The notes: generated by a model from the sequence alone, not told the origin. A DNA stretch of 64,000 nt from Acidovorax sp. RAC01 (GCF_001714725.1 NZ_CP016447.1:186001-250000); one strand, 5' to 3'. Positions 54,519 through 63,539 are shown, counted from the stretch's first letter. Numbers and translations: made by a program.

Positions 54519-54766
54519 GGTGAAGTTCTCCTGTGGTGGTTGTATGGGGTGTGGCGCTGCGCAACGCAGCCCCGCCAGCGCGTGGGACTGTAAGGCAGAC
54601 GCCGCCGTCTGCCGGTTGCGCACGCGACTTGGGCCCGCCTGCACGGTGCAGCAGCGATTGGGGTATCGTGCGTGCGCCGCACCTGTTGCGGCCGCGGCCC
54701 GGCTCGGCACCCGCCCCAGGGCCAGCCCCGCCCGCACCTCCCAACCGAACAACAAGGATGTCATCC

Positions 54767-55048
54767 ATGAAAGCAGTCTGGAACGGCGTGACCGTCGCCG
54801 AGAGCGACGACACCGTGGTGGTTGAAGGCAACCACTACTTTCCCGAAAGCGCGCTCAAGCGCGAATACTTCACCTTCAGCAACCACAAGACCACCTGCGC
54901 CTGGAAGGGCCAGGCCAGCTACCTGTCGCTGCTGGTCAACGGCGAGATGAACACCGACGCCGCCTGGTTCTACGCTGACCCCAAGCCCGAGGCGGATGAA
55001 ATCCGCGGGCGCGTGGCCTTCTGGAAGGGCGTGAAGGTGGCCCCCTGA
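54767..55048 (+). CDS. DUF427 family protein
   Basis: 93 aa, a single DUF427 domain: MKAVWNGVTVAESDDTVVVE, then GNHYFPESALKREYF and TTCAWKGQASYLSLLVNGE. Members are small beta-rich proteins of unknown activity. AAGGA 8 nt before ATG 54767 favours this over the ATG three codons earlier. Divergent from the SDR gene. Confidence 0.87.
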   Translation: MKAVWNGVTVAESDDTVVVEGNHYFPESALKREYFTFSNHKTTCAWKGQASYLSLLVNGEMNTDAAWFYADPKPEADEIRGRVAFWKGVKVAP

Positions 55049-55074
55049 AGGGAGCGGCACCGGGGCCCGCAAGG

Positions 55075-55208
55075 GTTATCCCTGACGCCGCTGGACAATC
55101 GTGTGGATAACTCCGGACAAGCCTTGTATGGCCGTCCTAAGTGCCTGATTTTGCTGGATCTGGCTTGTAATGCCTCATTTTTAGGCAGCCTGTTACAGGC
55201 AGCATCGC
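55075..55208 (+). repeat. Long direct repeat with DnaA-box-like nonamer, unit 1
   Basis: Begins GTTATCCC; 27 bp later TGTGGATAA (55102-55110), which is the complement of the perfect DnaA box TTATCCACA. GTTATCC and GGATAAC also form an inverted repeat. Continues with GGACAAGCCTTGTATGGCC, AAGTGCCTGATTTT and a tail with CTCATTTTTAGGCAGCCTG. Confidence 0.75.
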
Positions 55209-55330
55209 GTTATCCCATCCAGCACTGGACAAAACTGTGGGCAACCCGGGACAACGCCTGTATGACCCTCGCAAGCCATTGATTTTTATGAAGTTTACTT
55301 GCGACGCTGAAAAAACAGGCACCGTCAGCA
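55209..55330 (+). repeat. Long direct repeat with DnaA-box-like nonamer, unit 2
   Basis: Begins GTTATCCC; 27 bp later a degenerate nonamer TGTGGGCAA (55236-55244). Continues GGACAACGCCTGTATGACC, GCAAGCCATTGATTTTT and the tail GCGACGCTGAAAAAACAGGC. Confidence 0.7.
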
Positions 55331-55380
55331 GGGTCGTGTAGTGGGGGTGGCAGGCCTCCAATCCAGGGATAAAAGCCCCG

Positions 55381-55505
55381 GTTATCCCGCCCTGACGGGG
55401 ACAAGAGTGTGGATAACTCTGCACAAGCCCTGTATGGCAGCGCCAAGTCCTTGATCTGCAAGGGGAATGTCTGCGTCGCCCAAAAAACAGGCATCTGGGG
55501 CCTGG
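55381..55505 (+). repeat. Long direct repeat with DnaA-box-like nonamer, unit 3
   Basis: Begins GTTATCCC; 27 bp later TGTGGATAA (55408-55416), again a perfect DnaA-box complement. Continues CACAAGCCCTGTATGGC, CCAAGTCCTTGATCTGC and the tail TGCGTCGCCCAAAAAACAGG. Unit 3 follows unit 2 after a 50-bp unrelated stretch. Confidence 0.75.
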
Positions 55506-55544
55506 GCGCCGATCCGTTAAAGTGCGCAGCGCAGCCCCTTCAAA

Positions 55545-55590
55545 TTGCTGCGCTTTTCATAGCATAAAAACCAGTTAGAAGAAGCGCTAA
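55545..55590 (+). repeat. Dispersed palindromic element, intergenic copy
   Basis: TTGCTGCGCTTTTCATAGC, AT-rich spacer, AAGCGCTAA box. It ends 19 bp before the methyltransferase start codon. Confidence 0.65.
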
Positions 55591-55608
55591 CAGCCAAAAA
55601 CACGTCAA

Positions 55609-56235
55609 ATGTCGAGCGCAACCCTTCCCCACAGCCCGGCCGCAGAGCGCAACCAGGCCCCCATCCTGGCCCAGCTGCGCCCGCTGCTGCCCGCCCTCGG
55701 CGCCGCGCTGGAGATTGCCAGCGGAACCGGCCAGCATGCCGCCCACTTTGCGGCCGCCCTGCCCGGCTGGACGTGGCAACCCACCGACCTGCAGGACACC
55801 CTGTTCCCCGCCATCACGGCCTGGGCCGCACAGGCAGGCGCAGCCAACGTGCTACCCCCGCTGGCGCTCGACGTGCTGGCACCGCGCTGGCCCACGCAGT
55901 GCGACGCGTTTGCGGACGGCGCCTTCGACCTGATCTACTGCGCCAACATGCTGCACATTGCGCCTTGGGCGTGCTGCAGCGGCCTGATGCAGGGCGCGGC
56001 GCGGCATCTGGCGCCCGGCGGGCGGCTGGTGACGTACGGGCCCTACCTGGAAGACGGCATCCCCACCTCCCCCGGCAACACGGCCTTTGATGCCAGCCTG
56101 CGCGCGCAGGACAGCGGGTGGGGCATCCGCCGGCTCGAAGACGTGGCGGCGGTGGCCGCGCAGGCAGGCATCGCGCTGCAGGCCCGCCACGCCATGCCCG
56201 CCAACAACCTGCTGCTGGTGTGGACCCGGGCCTGA
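55609..56235 (+). CDS. DUF938 family SAM-dependent methyltransferase-like protein
   Basis: 208 aa. ALEIASGTGQHAAHFA is the glycine-rich SAM-binding motif I; FDLIYCANMLHIAPW and GGRLVTYGPY are motifs typical of DUF938. The target molecule is unknown. Start ATG 55609. It is followed at 69 bp by a ferredoxin gene. Confidence 0.87.
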   Translation: MSSATLPHSPAAERNQAPILAQLRPLLPALGAALEIASGTGQHAAHFAAALPGWTWQPTDLQDTLFPAITAWAAQAGAANVLPPLALDVLAPRWPTQCDAFADGAFDLIYCANMLHIAPWACCSGLMQGAARHLAPGGRLVTYGPYLEDGIPTSPGNTAFDASLRAQDSGWGIRRLEDVAAVAAQAGIALQARHAMPANNLLLVWTRA

Positions 56236-56304
56236 GCCCGCTTGCCACCCCTGCCGCCCGCCACCGCACAACCGCCCCTTTCCCCAGCTTCCTCACGATT
56301 TCCC

Positions 56305-56598
56305 ATGAGCCAACCCAGCGCCCCCTTCTTCATCGCCACCGTCGAACCTGATGGCCTGCAGTGCGACGCATGGCCCGAGCAGCCGCTGCTGCAGTCGCTG
56401 GAAGGCGGCGGCATCGACTGGCCCAGCTCGTGCCGCAACGGCACCTGCCGCACCTGCCTGGGGCAACTGGTCCAGGGCGCCGTGCGCTACGAGATCGAAT
56501 GGCCGGGCCTCACCGCCGAGGAAAAGGCCGAAGGCTGTGTGCTGCCCTGCGTGGCCTACCCCGTGTCCGACGTGGTGCTGCAGAGTTCTGCCATCTGA
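56305..56598 (+). CDS. 2Fe-2S ferredoxin
   Basis: 97 aa plant-type ferredoxin fold. CRNGTCRTC (C-x4-C-x2-C) and the distant fourth Cys in GCVLPCVAYP bind the cluster. The preceding SLEGGGIDWPSSCRNG is the usual binding-loop lead-in. As a free electron carrier its partner is unknown; such proteins often serve oxygenases. Start ATG 56305. Confidence 0.9.
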   Translation: MSQPSAPFFIATVEPDGLQCDAWPEQPLLQSLEGGGIDWPSSCRNGTCRTCLGQLVQGAVRYEIEWPGLTAEEKAEGCVLPCVAYPVSDVVLQSSAI

Positions 56599-56869
56599 CC
56601 TGGCCCGCGTTGCGGGAGCCGATGCACCCGACGGGCCTTGCCCGGGGCACAACGGCACCGCAGACAAAGGATTCTTGTACCCGCTGCCGGTTGCCAGGGG
56701 GCCGGTGAACTAAAATCCGGGGTTTTGCGGGCCTGCTGCACCCATGGTGCGGGGCCCCTCGGACGAGCGGCAGCGCCGCACGCATGTTCTTTGGGTGGGA
56801 TACGGGCTGCGCCAGCGTTGCCCCGGCCACGGGACCTGCGATGCAGCGGCCCAACGAAAGCCCCCACTC

Positions 56870-58009
56870 ATGAACACCCCCCTCACCCCTGTGCCCATCT
56901 CGCCGGTCGAAGACATCGTGGCCGACATGCGCGCCGGGCGCATCGTCATCCTGGTGGATGAGGAAGACCGTGAAAACGAAGGCGACCTGGTGCTGGCGTC
57001 CGACCACGTCACGCCCGAAGCCATCAACTTCATGGCCCGCTTCGGCCGCGGCCTGATCTGCCTGACCCTCACGCGCGAGCGCTGCGAGTTCCTCAAGCTG
57101 CCGCCCATGGCCGCGCGCAACGGCACCGTGTACAGCACGGCCTTCACCGTGTCGATCGAGGCGGCCGAAGGCGTGACCACCGGCATCTCGGCCGCCGACC
57201 GCGCACGCACCGTGCAGGTGGCGGTAGACCGCAAGAGCCAGCCGGCCGACCTGGTGCAGCCCGGCCACATCTTCCCGCTGCAGGCGGTGGATGGCGGCGT
57301 GCTCATGCGCGCAGGCCATACCGAAGCCGGCTGCGACCTGGCCGCCATGGCCGGCTGCAGCCCGTCGTCGGTGATCTGCGAGATCATGAAGGACGACGGC
57401 ACCATGGCCCGCCTGCCCGATCTGCAGCTGTTTGCCGCAGAGCACGGCCTGAAGATCGGGACCATTGCCGACCTCATCGAATACCGCAGCCGCCACGAAT
57501 CGCTGGTTGAAAAAATCGGCGAGCGCACGCTGAAAACCGCCTACGGCCAGTTCACCGCCCACGCGTTTCGCGACAAACCGAGCCAGGCCATTCACCTGGC
57601 GCTGGTCAAGGGCCAGTGGAATGCCGACGACGTGGTGCCCGTGCGCGTGCACGAGCCGCTGTCGGTGCTCGATGCGCTGGAGATTGACCGCTCCATGCAC
57701 TCGTGGGGCCTCGACACCAGCCTGCAGTACCTCGTCAAGCAAGGCAAGGGCGTGGCCGTGCTGCTCAACTGCGGCGAAAGCGCCGAGCAGATGGTGGCCC
57801 AGTTTGAAGGCACCGCGCGCTCAGCCCAGGCGCCCGAGCGCGGCCGCATGGACCTTCGCACCTACGGCGTGGGCGCGCAGATCCTGCGTGAATGCGGCGT
57901 GCAGAAGATGGCGCTGATGGGCCAGCCCCGCCGCATGCCCAGCATGGCCGGCTACGGCCTCGAAATCACGGGCTTCATCCCCAAAGACGCATCGGCCACG
58001 GGCGGCTAA
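56870..58009 (+). CDS. ribBA: 3,4-dihydroxy-2-butanone-4-phosphate synthase with degenerate GTP cyclohydrolase II domain
   Basis: 379 aa. The N-terminal domain (about 1-205) is Rib[21 protein letters not shown] holds the metal-binding acidic residues, and [16 protein letters not shown] the substrate site; it makes the four-carbon unit of riboflavin from ribulose 5-phosphate. The C-terminal domain resembles GTP cyclohydrolase II but lacks the three zinc Cys residues (the stretch [20 protein letters not shown] has none), so it is unlikely to open GTP. A separate ribA must exist. Upstream of ribH. Confidence 0.93.
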   Translation: MNTPLTPVPISPVEDIVADMRAGRIVILVDEEDRENEGDLVLASDHVTPEAINFMARFGRGLICLTLTRERCEFLKLPPMAARNGTVYSTAFTVSIEAAEGVTTGISAADRARTVQVAVDRKSQPADLVQPGHIFPLQAVDGGVLMRAGHTEAGCDLAAMAGCSPSSVICEIMKDDGTMARLPDLQLFAAEHGLKIGTIADLIEYRSRHESLVEKIGERTLKTAYGQFTAHAFRDKPSQAIHLALVKGQWNADDVVPVRVHEPLSVLDALEIDRSMHSWGLDTSLQYLVKQGKGVAVLLNCGESAEQMVAQFEGTARSAQAPERGRMDLRTYGVGAQILRECGVQKMALMGQPRRMPSMAGYGLEITGFIPKDASATGG

Positions 58010-58085
58010 GCCGCCCCGCCCTGCCCCGCCCCGTGCGGGGTACGCCCACGACAGTCACCCGGTTATCAGAGAAAGTACACACACC

Positions 58086-58550
58086 ATGTTTGGCGCAGAC
58101 AAAGGCACCGCAGACCACCTGGACGGCAAGAAACTGCACATCGGCATCGTGCAGGCCCGTTTCAACGAAGGCATCACCAACACCCTGGCAGCGGCCTGCC
58201 GCGCCGAGCTGCTGGCCCTGGGCGTGCAGGAGAAAAACATCAAGCACGTGATGGTGCCCGGCGCACTGGAAGTGCCGGTCGCCCTGCAGGCCATGGCCGA
58301 AAGCAACGACTACGACGCGCTGATCGCCCTGGGCTGCATCATCCGCGGCGAGACCTACCACTTCGAGCTGGTGGCCAACGAGTCCGGTGCCGGCGTCACG
58401 CGCCTGTCGCTGGACTACCAGATCCCGATCGCCAACGCCATCATCACCACCGAGAACCTCGAGCAGGCCATTGCGCGCCAGACCGAGAAGGGCACCGACG
58501 CCGCCCGCGTGGCCGTGGAGATGGCCAACCTGCTGGACGAACTGTCATGA
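58086..58550 (+). CDS. ribH: 6,7-dimethyl-8-ribityllumazine synthase
   Basis: 154 aa. Condenses the RibB product with the pyrimidine intermediate to lumazine, the penultimate step of riboflavin synthesis. [37 protein letters not shown] and [13 protein letters not shown] are diagnostic, with the catalytic His in the last. It follows ribBA by 76 bp and overlaps nusB by 4 bp. Confidence 0.97.
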   Translation: MFGADKGTADHLDGKKLHIGIVQARFNEGITNTLAAACRAELLALGVQEKNIKHVMVPGALEVPVALQAMAESNDYDALIALGCIIRGETYHFELVANESGAGVTRLSLDYQIPIANAIITTENLEQAIARQTEKGTDAARVAVEMANLLDELS

Positions 58551-59125
58551 GCGAAAACAACCACCAAGACACTCCCGCAGGCGCCCGCCCCCCGAAGCAG
58601 GTGCGTACCGGCCTCAAGTCCACCGGCGTGCGCAAGGCTGCGTCCAAGTCGGCCCGCAGCCGTGCACGCGAGTTTGCACTGCAGGCGCTGTACCAGCACA
58701 TCGTGGGCGGCAACGAGGCCGCGGCCATCGACGCCTTCACACGCGACCTGGCGGGCTTTCACAAGGCCGACTCGGCCCACTACGACGCGCTGCTGCACGG
58801 CAGCATTGCCGCAGCGGCCGACATGGATGCGCTGATCACCCCGCTGCTGGACCGCAAGATGGCCGAGATCTCGCCCATCGAGCGCGCCACGATGTGGATC
58901 GGCGTGTACGAGTTTCAGAACTGCCTGGATGTGCCGTGGCGCGTGGTGCTTAACGAGTGCATCGAGCTGGCCAAGGAATTTGGCGGCACCGACGGCCACA
59001 AGTACGTGAACGCCGTGCTCAACGGCCTGGCGCCGAGCCTGCGCGCGGTGGAAGTGGCGGCCGACAAGGCCTCGGGCGCCACAGCCCCGGCAGGCGATAC
59101 CAGCGCCCCTACCGCCGGCGCCTGA
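58547..59125 (+). CDS. nusB: Transcription antitermination factor NusB
   Basis: 192 aa, longer than E. coli NusB (139) through a basic N-terminal leader ([20 protein letters not shown]) and an Ala/Pro-rich C-terminal tail. The core [30 protein letters not shown] and [20 protein letters not shown] is standard. With NusE it binds boxA of rRNA operons. ATGA overlap with ribH indicates coupled translation, a common ribH-nusB arrangement. Confidence 0.95.
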   Translation: MSENNHQDTPAGARPPKQVRTGLKSTGVRKAASKSARSRAREFALQALYQHIVGGNEAAAIDAFTRDLAGFHKADSAHYDALLHGSIAAAADMDALITPLLDRKMAEISPIERATMWIGVYEFQNCLDVPWRVVLNECIELAKEFGGTDGHKYVNAVLNGLAPSLRAVEVAADKASGATAPAGDTSAPTAGA

Positions 59126-59229
59126 CGCGCGCCCTGCCCGCCTGGCTGCCGCCCGCCTGCAGTCAGCTCTCCCGGCAGGTTTTTTCCCACCCTGAACGAC
59201 GCCCGCCAGCGCGGGCAGGATGCCTGTCC

Positions 59230-60414
59230 ATGAAGTTTTCCACGCGCGCTGAGCGCATCGAACCGTTTTATGTGATGGAAGTCGCCAAGGCGGCACAGGC
59301 CCTGGCGCGCGAGGTGGCCGGCAGTGCCGACCCGATGATCTTCCTGAACATCGGCGAGCCTGACTTCACGGCCCCGCCGCTGGTGCAGGAAGCCGCCGCC
59401 AAAGCCGTGCGCGATGGCGCCACGCAGTACACCAACGCCCTGGGCCTGGAGCCCCTGCGCGAGCGCATCAGCGGCTGGTACAAGACGCGTTTTGGCGTGG
59501 ATGTGCCCGCGCGCCGCATCGTGGTCACCGCGGGCGCATCGGCCGCGCTGCAGCTGGCCTGCCTGGCCCTCATCGAGGCCGGCGACGAGATCCTGATGCC
59601 CGACCCCAGCTACCCGTGCAACCGGCACTTCGTGAGCGCAGCCGAAGGCCGCGCGGTGCTGCTGCCCACCACGGCGCAAGAGCGCTACCAGCTCAGCGCC
59701 GACAAGGTGCGTGCGGCCTGGGGCAGCCAGACCCGCGGCGTGTTGCTCGCCTCGCCGTCCAACCCCACGGGCACCTCCATCGCGCCCGATGAGCTGCGCC
59801 GCATCAATGACGTGGTGCGTGAGCACGATGGCGTGACGCTGATCGACGAGATCTACCTGGGCCTGTCATACGAAGAGGCCTTTGGCCACACGGCGCTGGC
59901 CATTGACGACAACATCATCAGCATCAACAGCTTCAGCAAGTACTTCAACATGACCGGCTGGCGCCTGGGCTGGATGGTGGTGCCCGATGCCATGGTGCCC
60001 GTGGTGGAGCGCCTGGCGCAAAACCTGTTCATCTGCGCCAGCACCGTGTCGCAGCACGCCGCGCTGGCCTGCTTCGAACCCGAGAGCATTGCCGAATACG
60101 AACGCCGCCGTGCCGAGTTCAAGGCCCGGCGCGATTTTTTCATTCCGGCGCTGCAAGGCATGGGCCTGCAGGTGCCGGTGATGCCCGATGGCGCCTTCTA
60201 CGCCTGGGCCGACTGCACCGATGCCGCCGCGCGCCTGGGCGTGCAGGGCAGCTGGGACACCGCCTTTGAGCTGATGCGCCGCGCCCATGTGGCCGTGACG
60301 CCGGGCCGCGACTTTGGCACGGCCGACACGGCGCGGTTCATCCGCTTTTCGACCGCCAACTCGATGGCGCAGCTGCAGGAGGCCGTGGCCCGCCTGCAGC
60401 GCGTGCTGGCCTAG
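59230..60414 (+). CDS. Pyridoxal phosphate-dependent aminotransferase (class I/II)
   Basis: 394 aa. NIGEPDFTAPPLVQEAA and TQYTNALGLEPLRERISG are the N-terminal family blocks; DPSYPCNRHF, ASPSNPTGT, and SINSFSKYFNMTGWRLGW with the PLP-binding Lys complete the fold-type I enzyme. The sequence resembles aspartate/alanine-type transaminases; the amino donor cannot be named. Start ATG 59230. It ends 10 bp before ybgC. Confidence 0.9.
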   Translation: MKFSTRAERIEPFYVMEVAKAAQALAREVAGSADPMIFLNIGEPDFTAPPLVQEAAAKAVRDGATQYTNALGLEPLRERISGWYKTRFGVDVPARRIVVTAGASAALQLACLALIEAGDEILMPDPSYPCNRHFVSAAEGRAVLLPTTAQERYQLSADKVRAAWGSQTRGVLLASPSNPTGTSIAPDELRRINDVVREHDGVTLIDEIYLGLSYEEAFGHTALAIDDNIISINSFSKYFNMTGWRLGWMVVPDAMVPVVERLAQNLFICASTVSQHAALACFEPESIAEYERRRAEFKARRDFFIPALQGMGLQVPVMPDGAFYAWADCTDAAARLGVQGSWDTAFELMRRAHVAVTPGRDFGTADTARFIRFSTANSMAQLQEAVARLQRVLA

Positions 60415-60424
60415 GGCAGACGCT

Positions 60425-60844
60425 ATGGCGTTCGAGTTTCCCGTCCGCGTGTATTGGGAGGACACCGATGCCGGCGGCATCGTGTTCTATGCCAACTACC
60501 TGAAGTTCTTTGAACGTGCGCGCACCGAGTGGCTGCGCTCGCTGGGCATCGGCCAGCAACGATTGCGGGAACAAACCGGCGGCATGTTTGTCGTAACCGA
60601 TGCGCAGCTGCGCTACCACCGCAGCGCCCGCCTGGACGATGAACTGATTGTTACCGCCGCCCTGCAGAGCATGGGCCGGGCATCATTGACAATAGTGCAG
60701 CAGGCGCTCCTGAAACCAGAGCAGATGTCCGATCAACACCCCACGCTGCTGACCGAAGGCACCATCCGCATCGGATGGGTGGATGCAGCGAGCATGCGCC
60801 CCGCGCGCATTCCCGCGACCCTTGTGGAAATACTCTCGAAATGA
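60425..60844 (+). CDS. ybgC: Tol-Pal system-associated acyl-CoA thioesterase YbgC
   Basis: 139 aa hotdog-fold thioesterase. VRVYWEDTDAGGIVFYANYL contains the catalytic Asp and the HG/AN-type active site; FFERARTEWLR follows. First gene of the tol cluster; it hydrolyses acyl-CoA or acyl-ACP and interacts with lipid synthesis enzymes in E. coli. Its stop overlaps the tolQ ATG. Confidence 0.95.
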   Translation: MAFEFPVRVYWEDTDAGGIVFYANYLKFFERARTEWLRSLGIGQQRLREQTGGMFVVTDAQLRYHRSARLDDELIVTAALQSMGRASLTIVQQALLKPEQMSDQHPTLLTEGTIRIGWVDAASMRPARIPATLVEILSK

Positions 60845-61548
60845 ACTCGCAAAACATGTCCATCGTCTCCCTGGTGCTGCAGGCCAGCTGGGTGGTGCAA
60901 CTCGTCATGCTGCTGCTGGTGACCGTGTCGGTGGCCAGCTGGGCGGCCATCTTCAGAAAGCTGTTTGCCCTGAAGCGCGTGAAGGCGCTGAACGAAGAGT
61001 TCGAGCGCGAGTTCTGGTCGGGCACCAGCCTGAACGACCTGTACGCCAGCGCTGCGCAGAACGCCAAGCAGGCAGGCCCCATGGAACGCATCTTTGCCAG
61101 CGGCATGCGCGAATACCAGAAGCTGCGCGAGCGCCGCATCAGCGACCCCGGCACGCTGCTCGACGGCGCACGCCGCGCCATGCGCGCCAGCTTCCAGCGC
61201 GAGATGGACGTGGTGGAGTCCAGCCTGTCGTTCCTGGCCTCGGTCGGCTCGGTATCGCCCTATGTGGGGCTGTTTGGCACGGTGTGGGGCATCATGCACG
61301 CCTTCACCGGCTTTGCCGGCATGGAACAGGTGACGCTGGCCACGGTGGCACCCGGCATTGCCGAAGCGCTGGTGGCCACCGCCATCGGTCTGTTTGCCGC
61401 CATCCCGGCCGTGATTGCGTACAACAACTTTGCCCGCGACATCGACCGCGTGGCCACGCACCAGGAGACCTTCATCGAGGAGTTCTCCAACATCCTGCAG
61501 CGCAACCTGGGCGCCCAGCCCGGGGGCCAGACGGCCTCGGGCCACTGA
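60841..61548 (+). CDS. tolQ: Tol-Pal system protein TolQ
   Basis: 235 aa inner-membrane proton-channel subunit, homologue of ExbB/MotA. Three hydrophobic segments: VVQLVMLLLVTVSVASWAAI, SFLASVGSVSPYVGLFGTVW and GIAEALVATAIGLFAAIPAV. The last two are the conserved TolQ/ExbB signature (VGLFGTVWGIM, ALVATAIGLFAAIPAV). Energises TolA with TolR. Start overlaps ybgC (ATGA). Confidence 0.97.
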   Translation: MNSQNMSIVSLVLQASWVVQLVMLLLVTVSVASWAAIFRKLFALKRVKALNEEFEREFWSGTSLNDLYASAAQNAKQAGPMERIFASGMREYQKLRERRISDPGTLLDGARRAMRASFQREMDVVESSLSFLASVGSVSPYVGLFGTVWGIMHAFTGFAGMEQVTLATVAPGIAEALVATAIGLFAAIPAVIAYNNFARDIDRVATHQETFIEEFSNILQRNLGAQPGGQTASGH

Positions 61549-61563
61549 CCGGAGGCCCGCACC

Positions 61564-61986
61564 ATGCCTGCCATGGCATCCCGCGGCCGAGGCCGCCGCA
61601 CCATCAACGAAATCAACATGGTGCCGTTCATCGACGTCATGCTGGTGCTGCTCATCATCTTCATGGTGACGGCGCCCATGCTCACCCCCGGCATGATCGA
61701 TGTGCCCAGCGTGGGCAAGAGCCCCAAGCCGCCCAAAACTTTTGCGCAAGTGATCATTCAGCCGGACGGCAAGCTGCAGTTCAAGACCAAGGACGGTGAG
61801 CGGCCAGTGACGCTTCAAGGACTTGGCGCTGCCGCAAAGACTTGGCAGACGAGCCAAGAACCTAGTACTCCTGTGCTCATCAGCGCTGACAAAGGCGTTC
61901 AGTACGAGACCGTCGTCAAGACGATGGAAGCCCTTCAGAAAGCCGGCGTGCAGCGCGTAGGCCTGTCCGTCAAGCAAGGCGGCTGA
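61564..61986 (+). CDS. tolR: Tol-Pal system protein TolR
   Basis: 140 aa. Arg-rich N-terminus, then INEINMVPFIDVMLVLLIIF, in which the Asp of FIDV is the proton-relay residue, and a periplasmic ExbD/TolR domain. GGAGG lies 5 nt upstream of the ATG, 15 bp after tolQ. Works in a complex with TolQ and TolA. Confidence 0.97.
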   Translation: MPAMASRGRGRRTINEINMVPFIDVMLVLLIIFMVTAPMLTPGMIDVPSVGKSPKPPKTFAQVIIQPDGKLQFKTKDGERPVTLQGLGAAAKTWQTSQEPSTPVLISADKGVQYETVVKTMEALQKAGVQRVGLSVKQGG

Positions 61987-62018
61987 GCCCGCCACGCACA
62001 GCGCACACCCGCCAGCCC

Positions 62019-63032
62019 ATGCACGCCCAAGACGACCGCGACCAGTTCACGCCGCCGCAACCGCCCGCACGCCTGCGCGCCATCGCGCTGGCCGTGCTGG
62101 TGCATGCCGTGCTGATCGGCGCGCTGACCTGGGGTGTGAACTGGCAGACCAGCACAGACCAGCCCGCCGTGGAAGCCGAACTGTGGGCCGCCGTGCCGCA
62201 GATGGCCGCGCCACGCGAGAACACGCCACCGCCGCCGCCAGAGCCGCCCGCCCCACCGCCCCCACCACAGGTCACGCCCACGCCACCACCTCCTCCACCA
62301 CCGCCACGCGCGGCAGAGCCGCCAGACACGCGCGAGGCCGACATCGCCATCGAGCGCGAAAAGAAGCGCCTGGAGCAGGAAAAGAAGGCCCGCGAACAGC
62401 AGGCCGAGCGGGACAAGCGCGAGCGCGAACGCAAGGAAGACGAACGCCGAGAGCGCCTGGAGCAAGAGAAGAAAGAGCGCCTGCAAAAAGAGAAGGCCCG
62501 AGAAAAGGAAAAAGAGCGCGAGAAGGAAAAGGCGCAGGAGCTGCGTGAAAAGCAGCTGGCCGAACAGAAGAAGGCGGAGCAGGAAAAGAAGAAAAAGCTG
62601 GCCGAAGACAAGCGCAAGGCTGAAGAAGCCGCCAAGCGCAAGGCCGAGGCCGACGAGAAACAGCTTGCCAGGCAGCGCGAAGAAAACCTGCGCCGGATGC
62701 AGGGCCTGGCCGGAGCAACCGGCGGCGAGAACGCCACAGGCACCGCCTTGCGCAGCGCAGGCCCTTCAGGCAGCTACGGCGGCAAGGTGGCGGCCAAGGT
62801 GAAGCCCAACATCGTGTACCCCGACATCATCTCGGGCAACCCGCGCGCCGAGGTCGAAGTGCGCCTGGCACCCGACGGCACCATCGTCGGCAAGCGCCTG
62901 GTGCAATCCAGCGGCAACAAGGCGTGGGACGATGCGGTGCTGCGGGCACTGGAAAAAACCGAGACGCTGCCGCGCGATGTGGACGGGCGGGTGCCTTCAT
63001 CTCTGGTGATCGGGTTCCGGCCGCAGGATTGA
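62019..63032 (+). CDS. tolA: Tol-Pal system protein TolA
   Basis: 337 aa. One membrane segment (ALAVLVHAVLIGALTWGVNW), a Pro-rich stretch (PPPPPEPPAPPPPPQ), a long Glu/Lys/Arg-rich coiled coil (about residues 110-230), and a TonB-like C-terminal domain (VEVRLAPDGTIVGKRLVQSS, WDDAVLRALEKTETLP). It spans the periplasm to Pal/TolB at the outer membrane. The operon appears to stop here: tolB and pal do not follow in the window, and the next 0.5 kb holds gene debris. Confidence 0.95.
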   Translation: MHAQDDRDQFTPPQPPARLRAIALAVLVHAVLIGALTWGVNWQTSTDQPAVEAELWAAVPQMAAPRENTPPPPPEPPAPPPPPQVTPTPPPPPPPPRAAEPPDTREADIAIEREKKRLEQEKKAREQQAERDKRERERKEDERRERLEQEKKERLQKEKAREKEKEREKEKAQELREKQLAEQKKAEQEKKKKLAEDKRKAEEAAKRKAEADEKQLARQREENLRRMQGLAGATGGENATGTALRSAGPSGSYGGKVAAKVKPNIVYPDIISGNPRAEVEVRLAPDGTIVGKRLVQSSGNKAWDDAVLRALEKTETLPRDVDGRVPSSLVIGFRPQD

Positions 63033-63056
63033 GCGCGGCATTCGTGGCGCGGCAGC

Positions 63057-63295
63057 TCAAAGGCTTGTGCGCGCGGCCTGCATCCTCAGCCCAGCCACGA
63101 TCAGCACCGCATTGACTTCAGCCCCGTAGATCAGCGTGGCGGCGCTCACGCAGAGAACAAAGAGTGCAGCCACAACGCCTGCAAAGCTCCCATAGATGAG
63201 CGCCAGCGTACCCGCACTGCGCAACGTGTACGACACGTGGCGGCGGCCACCACCCGCGGGCCCGCGCCCACCAGGGCGCCCGGTAGCACTGTGTA
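63057..63295 (-). pseudogene. 3' remnant of a YihY/BrkB-family membrane protein gene
   Basis: On the minus strand the last 60 or so codons read TLALIYGSFAGVVAALFVLC then SAATLIYGAEVNAVLI, the last membrane helices of the YihY/BrkB family (pattern YGSLAG ... LILLLGAEINAV). About 80 bp upstream YTVLPGALVGAGPRVVAAA continues the family in another frame, so there is a frameshift near 63225-63240. Everything upstream is missing. The 5' truncation meets that of the next remnant. Confidence 0.65.
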
Positions 63296-63302
63296 AAGCC
63301 CC

Positions 63303-63497
63303 TGGGGATTAGCGGCCACTTGGCTGGTGGGCTCCAAAAGTGAACATCGCCGGAAGATTGGCTTTTGGGTCTTTCTGGGGAGCAACGTGCTGTGGGTGTG
63401 CTGGGGCCTACCAGCCGGGGCCAAGGCCGTCATCGCATTACAGGTGTGCCTGGCGGTGATGAACATCCGCGGGCTGGTCAAGGCGAAGGAAGCTGAA
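63303..63497 (+). pseudogene. 3' remnant of a small membrane protein gene
   Basis: 64 codons: WGLAATWLVGSKSEHRRKIG, FWVFLGSNVLWVCWGL, ALQVCLAVMNIRGLVKGEGS, stop. The two Trp-rich hydrophobic stretches resemble the C-terminal half of small PnuC-like or related inner-membrane proteins in Comamonadaceae. There is no start codon: the frame is closed by TAA at 63294-63296. Probably truncated by the same deletion as the YihY remnant. Confidence 0.55.
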
Positions 63498-63539
63498 TGA
63501 ATGCTTCTGCTCAAACCCTGCCAAGCGCGGGGCAGCCCA

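Noticed and set aside
55075..55505. CRISPR interpretation of the three-unit array
   Set aside because: Units are over 120 bp long, imperfect and unevenly spaced; they lack short constant repeats with variable spacers.
56599..56869. FMN riboswitch upstream of ribBA
   Set aside because: The conserved RFN segments (such as GGGTGAAATTCCC and CCGACGGT types) are absent in these 271 bp.
60687..60715. A copy of the dispersed palindromic element inside ybgC
   Set aside because: ACAATAGTGCAGCAGGCGCTC only loosely resembles the element; no palindrome is present.
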